A stretch of DNA of 64,000 nucleotides from the NCBI RefSeq assembly GCF_014805685.1, contig NC_060891.1, positions 4,832,501 to 4,896,500 of the forward strand, given 5' to 3'. The notes beneath the pieces were generated by a model. The model worked only from the letters and a program-made list of their open reading frames with translations. It did not search any database and was not told where the DNA came from. Shown here piece by piece: positions 57,922 to 64,000 of the stretch; position 1 is the stretch's first letter, and the number at the start of each line of letters is the position of its first letter. Position numbers and translations under genes: made by a program. This DNA comes from Silurus meridionalis (Eukaryota > Chordata > Actinopteri > Siluriformes > Siluridae).

Positions 57922-58499
57922 GTAATAATAATAATTTCTTATACAGATATTTTCATTCGGACATTAAACCTAGTATAAGCGATCTGATTTGACGCTGCTC
58001 TATCATAAAAATTTTAAGGGGCAAAACAGCTCTTTTTAATGCTTCAAATTAATACTGATGCAGGACAACAAAAAAACAAAACGCTGACATGATTGATGAA
58101 AACGTGACGTTCTTTGATACATATATAAGAGGCACGTCCGGAGAATTGTTTATTACATGGCAAATGAAGGGGCTGGGAAAGTTTATCACCCTATAAAACA
58201 GGTTATAGTGAATCACCCCAAGCCTCATGGTCACTAATGCAACCTAGACCGATGTGTGTGTTTGTATGGGGGTATGAGTTTGAGATCCTAGGGTTAAAAC
58301 CGAGCCCCCATCAGCGAGGCCCGAAAAAAGCTGGATGTTTTTATTTTATTTGACTTATTATATGTTTTCCATACCGAGTATCTGTCGTGGTAAAACGCGA
58401 ACAATCACGTCACTGTGACTTTTATATTGTTTTCTAAGCTAGTGTGGTGCCTAAGAAATGGAATGCAAACAAAAAAAAGATTAGTAAAGCAACATTAAA

Positions 58500-59400
58500 A
58501 AAAAGTGAGTGAGGAAGGAATGCCGGTTTAAAAGCGTGATTGATGAAAGTCTAATGCGGGGTGATGGTGAGGGGTTTTCACGCCGAAGCACGGCCGCTGT
58601 CCGCACTTCATTAGGCTCTGTAATTAGCTAGCGCTCGTTGGTGCTGATGCAAAGCTCGAAACGTGCGCTCTGGCCACGCAAAGGGCAGCCCGATGAAGGC
58701 CGTCCTCATCAAGAGGGTGTTAACTAATGTGCTAATTAAGGAGTAAGCATCGCCCGTCATCGTCGCCACCTGGACTCACGGTTTACGAAGATCTGTAGAA
58801 CGACACGTGAACACTAACAGTGCTGCCCGTCTGGCGACACGTAACACCGCAAAGATTTGAGCCGAAGGTCTCATCTTTATACCTGCTCCTTTTCAGTTTA
58901 CAATTGAGAAATCACAAGCTGCGTTTTCATGGCTAAAGGGGTGTTCATCTCGGTACAACTCAGGATGCCTTTTTTTAAGGTGAACTAGAAGAGCAAAGAA
59001 GAAATGAAATGTAGAGAGGAAAAAAAAGGATTATGGGTATTATTTAATCACGAATGCACCCGAAAATAACCATATCCATCATTATCTCCTCGCAAAGTCG
59101 ATGCGAGGGAGAAAGGAACGAGGCCATGTGAAAATTCATTATGAAGACAGGTTTGTGTGCGGCGCATATCTCACCGCTACGCGGCAACCGCAGGCGAATA
59201 CGGTGCATTCATCATGCCGCAGACAAATGACACCGGGTTACTAGTTAGACAGTGTAATAAGTGCCATTTAATTTCCTCTTTAGAATCAATTTACGTTTCG
59301 GATTGCCATCAAGGGACCTAAGCTTTTCCTGAGAGAAGTTCAAGAGCTAGAAATACCGACGCATATCGCTCGTTGAGGTCCGATAAATATGAGAAACCGA
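58500..59400. other. Putative conserved non-coding element cluster
   Basis: Among the strongest enhancer-like stretches. It has TGTAATTAGCTAGCGC, TGCTAATTAAGGAG, GTTAACTAATG and many CpGs in balanced, repeat-free sequence. No frame stands out. Confidence 0.45.
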
Positions 59401-59567
59401 CGCGAGGTGTGGACTCGGAGCGTGTGAACGCGATGCACGTGAAGCTAAAAACTGTTTTATTCTGTTCCCTGAAATGAATGTGGACGTAATTATCTGGAAG
59501 CAATAGCACTGGTTTACTGAATATGCTCTCCCAAATCTCTCAGTTCTACTCAAATACACTGTATGAG

Positions 59568-59660
59568 GGACCTTTTCCAAAAGTATTGGGGGACCTTTTC
59601 CAAAAGTATTGGGGGACCCTTCCCAAAAGTATTGGGGGACCTTTTCCAAAAGTATTGGGA
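59568..59660. repeat. 23-bp tandem repeat, four copies
   Basis: Unit 'ggaccttttccaaaagtatt' plus three G; the GTATT word recurs at 59583, 59606, 59629 and 59652, exactly 23 bp apart. One unit has CCCTTCCC in place of CCTTTTCC. Confidence 0.97.
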
Positions 59661-59783
59661 CACCGTTTCCATGCATATGCGGCTTGAAACAAACCTGGCA
59701 CACAGTTGTAAAAAAAAATAGAGGTCCTAGAATTAGGGGTGAGAGTGCAGGGCCAACCATAATACAGTGCCCCTTGAGGACAG

Positions 59784-59882
59784 AGGTTTAAGGGCCTTTG
59801 TTTAAGGGCCCAAGTCTGCCAACATGGTGATGCTAGGGTGCCAATCAGTAACCCAAAAGTTTAACCACTGAGCTACCACTTT
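59784..59882 (-). mobile_element. tRNA-like SINE (family B), minus copy in MITE
   Basis: 'tttaagggcc' body words and 'gtttaaccactgagctaccac' (reverse complement of the A-box region) identify the family. Confidence 0.68.
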
Positions 59883-60189
59883 CCATTCGCATAAGCTAGG
59901 AAACCAATACCTGTCCTAGCATGACAGTGCCCCTTACACAAAGCCAGATCCATTGAAAACACATTTGGGATGAACTGGAATGCGACTACACCCAAAACCT
60001 CCTCAATGTTTCACCTACATTATTACCTGACTTTACTAAGTAAATAAACACATAATCTCTGTACTCGCAGAAGTGTAGAGGTTATTAAAACAGCAAATGG
60101 GGACTGTGGAATGGGGTGTTGATAAAGCATGTACGAATCTTCTGAATGAAGGAACTGCCCTGTAAAGGTTTACAGCCATAGCTAAAAGA

Positions 60190-61260
60190 GTGAACATCTA
60201 TACTAATTGGATTCATTTGACTTGCTGATGACCTGGAGCAGGAGTTCGAAATGAAAATACTACCTGGAAAGACTGTAATTAATTCAGCAAAGTGTGTGGT
60301 GTGTATGTGTGTGTCTGCTTTGTCAGCAAGATTAGAGACCTCTCTAGATGGGGCGTAACCCCTGATGGTAGGGGGGATCTCCCTTCTACCTATGGATCAG
60401 AGATAATCCTCGATGTGACATCCTCAGCTGCGTCAATTATGCTAATCACACAAACACATGCTTGTTACGCTGAGCCTTCATTACTGTCACACGCCAGCAG
60501 GATCGGCTTTACACCCCTGGGATTTGAAGATGGTTACAAAAAGAACTGCGAAAGTTGTGTCATGACTCGCTGAACTTTTGAGTCATGCAACGCCACGAGG
60601 AAACCAGACAGGGGAACAATCCTCTAAACTCTGAACAGTCCTCTGCAAACTGGAATGAATAGATAACGTGATCTTATGGGTTTCTCGTGTTTGTGGAACA
60701 GTGCGGGAACACGAATGTGAGCTGCTGAGACACGGGACATGCGCGAGCTGTGTTAAGAGCAGGCGCTTATATTTATTCTGCTGGAGGAGGAGGTATTTCC
60801 AGGCAATTGCACTGGATGCAGAGGGCAGTGCCTGCTGGTAAGAGCCAATAAAGAACTTTCATCCATGAACAGCCTTCAGCAAAGACACAGGCAATTACCT
60901 AATGTGAGGACTTCTGGGTATTAAGAGGAGAAGGCTTTTTTTCTTCTCAGTTATTTTTGGGGTATTTATTAAATTGCTGTGCCACGACATAACGATGGGG
61001 TGCCTTCGGACCTTTCTTTTTTCAATGGATCATATAGAGTAGCTAGAGTGTAGATTGTGTGTGCTAAAAGTGTACCTTCTTGCCTTGGACTTTGTTCTCC
61101 TCGCGGAAGTACTTGGTGCCGTACGCGTTCTGATGATATGGAGAATGAGTGTGGAGAAAGGCCTCGTGTTCTTTGTTTCGGTGGTCCTTTGAGAAAGGCA
61201 GAAACCTGTTCAGCAAGAGGGGGGAAAAAGATGAAGTTTAGGTTTATGTAATTTTATCAT
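60190..61260. other. Putative conserved non-coding elements
   Basis: Balanced unique DNA with 'gactgtaattaattcagc', 'gtcaattatgctaatcac' and 'aggcaattacctaatgtg'. The frame at 60292-60573 includes no recognisable domain. Confidence 0.4.
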
Positions 61261-61329
61261 GCCCCAACTAAAATTAATTCTAGGAGAGGTTTAGGAGTGG
61301 TCTCCAATGCGATCTATGATGCCCGTGGT

Positions 61330-61615
61330 GTCACCTGTTTGCATCGGTGCATCGATATTCGGTAAAAAACTATTAATTTATATCTAATTATTAGTAGATG
61401 CGCTACACATATTATTTAGAAAGCGACCAATAATTTATATGTAGATTGAAGTCTCGTCGCTAAACTGTATCTCAAGAGCGTTCTCTCAGCACCACTGCTG
61501 CCATGTGAATATCAAAACACTATGGAGACCGAGGCGTGTCCTGAGAATTACATAGAATAGAGATTAACATGGCAGAGGTAGAGCTGCATCTTCATTGGGC
61601 AGAACAAAAACACTT
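61330..61615 (+). pseudogene. hAT transposase 5' relic, copy 2
   Basis: Starts near 'gcatcggtgcatcgatattc' and repeats the segment seen at 39830-40080, ending in the ATG at 61569 (MAEVELHL). The frame closes within about 25 codons. Confidence 0.55.
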
Positions 61616-61979
61616 TTGTTTTTATAGAATATTTTTTAAATAAATTTTTTAAGAGTTTTAAGAGTTTTAATACAAAAAATTAAAATGGGCATGGGCATAT
61701 AATAATGCTTTCTGCAAATGTATGTTTATTAGTAAAACCAAACTAAACAAGGAGCATGAAGACAAAATATTTAATAAATATGATATTTCAAATTGTGTAA
61801 ATCATCAAGACACCAAACGGAAATTCTGCTATGTTTCCGCACGGATGGTATTAATTGCTGGATGTGTGCATCATGGCGGATTTTGGTGCTCGATTTGAGA
61901 CATCAGTAAAACAAATGTTTATTATAATCAGTATTAGTTTTTGGTGGAGTTTACTCATTCTTTTTAGCTGAGTAAAGAA

Positions 61980-62122
61980 AGGACGTCGTTAATAAATGTG
62001 TTGCGTTGCCCTTTTTTTATATTTGTATATTTTTTTGAAAAATAGTCAAAGAAATGCATGCTGTATTAATCACACGTTAATAAAATTAGTGACGTTAAAG
62101 TTAATTTTGATAGCCCTAATAT
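61980..62122 (-). mobile_element. Fragment of the GGCTGTCAAAA-type DNA element
   Basis: 'attaatcacacgttaataaa' and the end 'taattttgatagccctaat' (reverse complement ATTAGGGCTATCAAAATTA) match the family at 55996-56440. Confidence 0.6.
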
Positions 62123-62339
62123 ATACAAAACCTGAGGTAAAACTATACCTTATTTGGTAATAACACATGGTGACCAGAGATGTGTGAGCCCAGACAAGAA
62201 CATCACGTATAACTTGTACTCGCATCGTAAAAATCCTACAGACGTTGCACAGCCACCATAGGATTAAATGTTAAGAGAAATAAGTGTGAGGCCCTCAATA
62301 CTAACAGTAATACTTTAAACTTGTAGTTTTTATTTAAAA

Positions 62340-63200
62340 TGGTGTAAAAGGCAGATGAGAAATCCAAATTGCCACAAACAGCAGTAGGGATTTAATTAGA
62401 GGCCTAAATTGCAGTAACAGCCTCGAGTTCTCTCTAGTACATCCACTCCGAGCTAATGTTTCAGCTCTTATACATCACTATGTCGGCTCATGCGTCCCTT
62501 CGGAAAACGCGACGGATTCCGGTCCAAATCGGAATGGTTTCTTAATCGCTTGATTTCTTGCGGGTTGTTAGAGTCGCCTGTGTGTTTGTTGGGCACTTGT
62601 TCAATGCAAATGGCTGTTACTTAGGAAAAATGCCAGATGTTAATTACAGCGAGGTTGATTTTGTAAATTGCACCCAAGACACGTTGCCTGGAGGAAGATT
62701 TATCCGGCGCCGTACAAGAGGTGTCTGCATGAGCACGGCTAAACGTCCTCTGGGCATTGGCTTGGCTCATCACAAAACAAACAAACAACCAACGATTCTG
62801 GCGCTTCCTGCCCGCTTTTTTTTTTTTTCTTTCGCCACTAAAAGGCCCTTTTTTCTCCACACTTGTCATATTCATATGTTTTTAATGATGATCTGACAAC
62901 AAACACAGGTGTTAAATAGTACATTTGAACGCAATTAAATCAAGATACAGTATGTGGAGAGAAGCATGCAGAGGCCGTATGCAAACACGGAACTGGCGTT
63001 TAACAGGGAAATAAAAGAACACGTCTCTTATCAAAGCACTTTGTAAAAGGTAAACTGTCTATAAATCATTTTTGGCATATGGATACTTTATAATTGCCTC
63101 TTCTCCTGAGGGTAATCATGCATGGGGGTGGGACTGGGTACCATACAATTGGAAATCAAAAGTAAAATACCATAGATGTGGCATTCTGGCAAAGGCTATA
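62340..63200. other. Putative conserved non-coding elements
   Basis: Unique DNA with GGGATTTAATTAGAGGCC, CATATTCATATG and CGCAATTAAATCAAG. The 112-codon plus frame 62558-62896 overlaps a minus frame and shows no domain. Confidence 0.4.
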
Positions 63201-63224
63201 TACACACAACGACACATACACACA

Positions 63225-63228
<4 letters not shown>

Positions 63229-63297
<69 letters not shown>
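63229..63297. repeat. (AT)n microsatellite
   Basis: About 34 AT units. Confidence 0.97.
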
Positions 63298-63299
<2 letters not shown>

Positions 63300-63439
63300 T
63301 CGTTTCACACATCAAGGAGAAAGGCTCTCTATAATACCCTTATAAATAATTATGACCTAATAGCCTGATAAAGGAGCAAAAAATAACAGATAAAATTTTT
63401 GATGGGGCAGTAAAAAAAAAGTAAAAAAAAAAAAAAAAA

Positions 63440-63815
63440 GTTTGCATCAAACACAGCTCTTTAAATAATGGCCTCATACATACATCCTTCCCCACTAGAG
63501 ACACCAGCCGCTCCTGCAAGACAGATTACAGTGCAACTCATGCTAATGTGCACAAGGGACAGACAGCGGCGAGTAAAAATTAATGTGGCCCCGATGTCCT
63601 CGAATACACAATGCTTCTGCTGCTAGCCGGCTGTTTCACTTACTGCTTTCATTGCCTCTGAATTGCATTTTAATAGGCTAGTTTTTATTCATTCAAAGCC
63701 ATTAAGGGGAGTTTTGGCTTCCTCACAGGGGATCTCTTGGCAGCGTGAGGTAGTGTGCAGTGACAACACACCAGGCAGCCACCAAACAGAGGAAAAACAT
63801 GGGGGAAAGGTGGTG
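63440..63815. other. Putative conserved non-coding element
   Basis: Balanced unique DNA with 'taaaaattaatgtggcccc' and 'gaattgcattttaataggc'. It follows an A-rich tract at 63411-63440. Confidence 0.38.
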
Positions 63816-63829
63816 ATAGAGACAGAGGG

Positions 63830-63830
<1 letters not shown>

Positions 63831-63869
<39 letters not shown>
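63831..63869. repeat. (GT)n microsatellite
   Basis: About 19 GT units. Confidence 0.97.
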
Positions 63870-63873
<4 letters not shown>

Positions 63874-64000
63874 GAAAAAGTTTCTTTCTCAGTTTTATAT
63901 GGCATTTAAAGCTCTGCAGACATAAAAATCCTAATCCTGTTTAGACAATGTGAAGACATTTCAAAAGTTCCGAGCTTTTATACTACACCCGAGGCGCCTT

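Larger units (their letters stand above)
59555..60140 (+). mobile_element. MITE family A, copy 3, with tandem expansion and SINE insertion
   Basis: The left end 'acactgtatg...ccaaaagtattggg' matches copy 1 at 9045. The distal part keeps a transposase trace reading HIWDELE near 59962-59982 (codons cac-att-tgg-gat-gaa), typical of the segment after the catalytic Glu in Tc1/mariner. A 23-bp subterminal unit is repeated four times and a family-B SINE interrupts it at 59784-59882. The right terminus is not clear. Confidence 0.65.

Noticed and set aside
59347..59760. 137-codon minus-strand frame with repeated LLEKVP words
   Set aside because: The repeated peptide is the 23-bp tandem repeat at 59568-59660 read through; no domain and no coding context.
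62558..62896. 112-codon plus-strand frame
   Set aside because: An opposing minus-strand frame covers the same DNA, no domain is recognisable and the C-terminal part is poly(T)-driven.

Overview
The window looks like non-coding nuclear DNA from a ray-finned fish, most likely a teleost. The evidence is the transposon spectrum: several Tc1-like families including one close to the flatfish/fish 'Passport' type, hAT elements with CAGTGGTGGAC ends, a tRNA-Glu-derived SINE and a second tRNA-like SINE. Long dinucleotide and tetranucleotide microsatellites of (TA)n, (GT)n and (TATC)n fit as well. The overall look (Tc1-rich, AT-rich) fits an otophysan such as a catfish or characin, but that is an impression and not a demonstration. 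Nothing here resembles prokaryotic or viral DNA.

No intact protein-coding gene is visible. Nearly every open frame is a translated microsatellite, a transposase relic or a chance frame. The exceptions worth checking are a CpG-containing candidate 5' exon at about 10.57-10.73 kb, an open, codon-like stretch at 4.37-4.52 kb inside a presumed conserved element, and an unrecognised 175-codon minus-strand frame at 29.8-30.3 kb.

Layout: blocks of unique sequence rich in homeodomain, SOX, octamer and GATA-like words, of the kind seen in vertebrate conserved non-coding elements, lie at about 3.2-4.6, 6.65-8.2, 13.6-15.0, 16.6-17.6, 19.2-20.3, 22.0-23.6, 24.9-25.5, 28.4-28.8, 32.6-33.7, 37.5-38.3, 40.4-41.4, 42.7-44.6, 50.3-51.1, 53.1-54.0, 54.7-55.3, 58.5-59.4, 60.2-61.3 and 62.3-63.8 kb. 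Between them lie transposon relics and microsatellite clusters. The most coherent reading is a gene desert carrying cis-regulatory elements for a developmental regulator outside the window. Two CTCF-like motifs in convergent orientation (5.19 kb on +, 53.5 kb on -) would fit a loop domain covering most of the window.

Mobile DNA: a Passport-like Tc1 with a broken transposase (1.46-2.62 kb); further Tc1/mariner relics at 9.0, 13.2, 26.9, 31.3, 44.8, 46.0, 52.0, 55.4 and 59.6 kb; a Tigger/pogo-like element at 34.1 kb and a TIR element at 52.5 kb; hAT-like elements at 2.6, 18.0, 24.6, 36.8, 38.5, 39.8, 47.8 and 61.3 kb; three tRNA-Glu SINE copies (1.3, 9.5, 36.8 kb); and seven copies of a second tRNA-like SINE. 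Several are nested: a TA-flanked element inside a hAT at 47.8-49.0 kb, a three-copy ~140-bp tandem array inside a SINE at 49.6-50.3 kb, a SINE inside a hAT at 36.8 kb, and a SINE inside a Tc1-like MITE at 59.6 kb. Four clear hairpins or palindromes (16.09, 17.99, 21.17 and 23.95 kb) are the most distinctive small structures. I found no CRISPR array, rRNA, functional tRNA or new multi-gene system.
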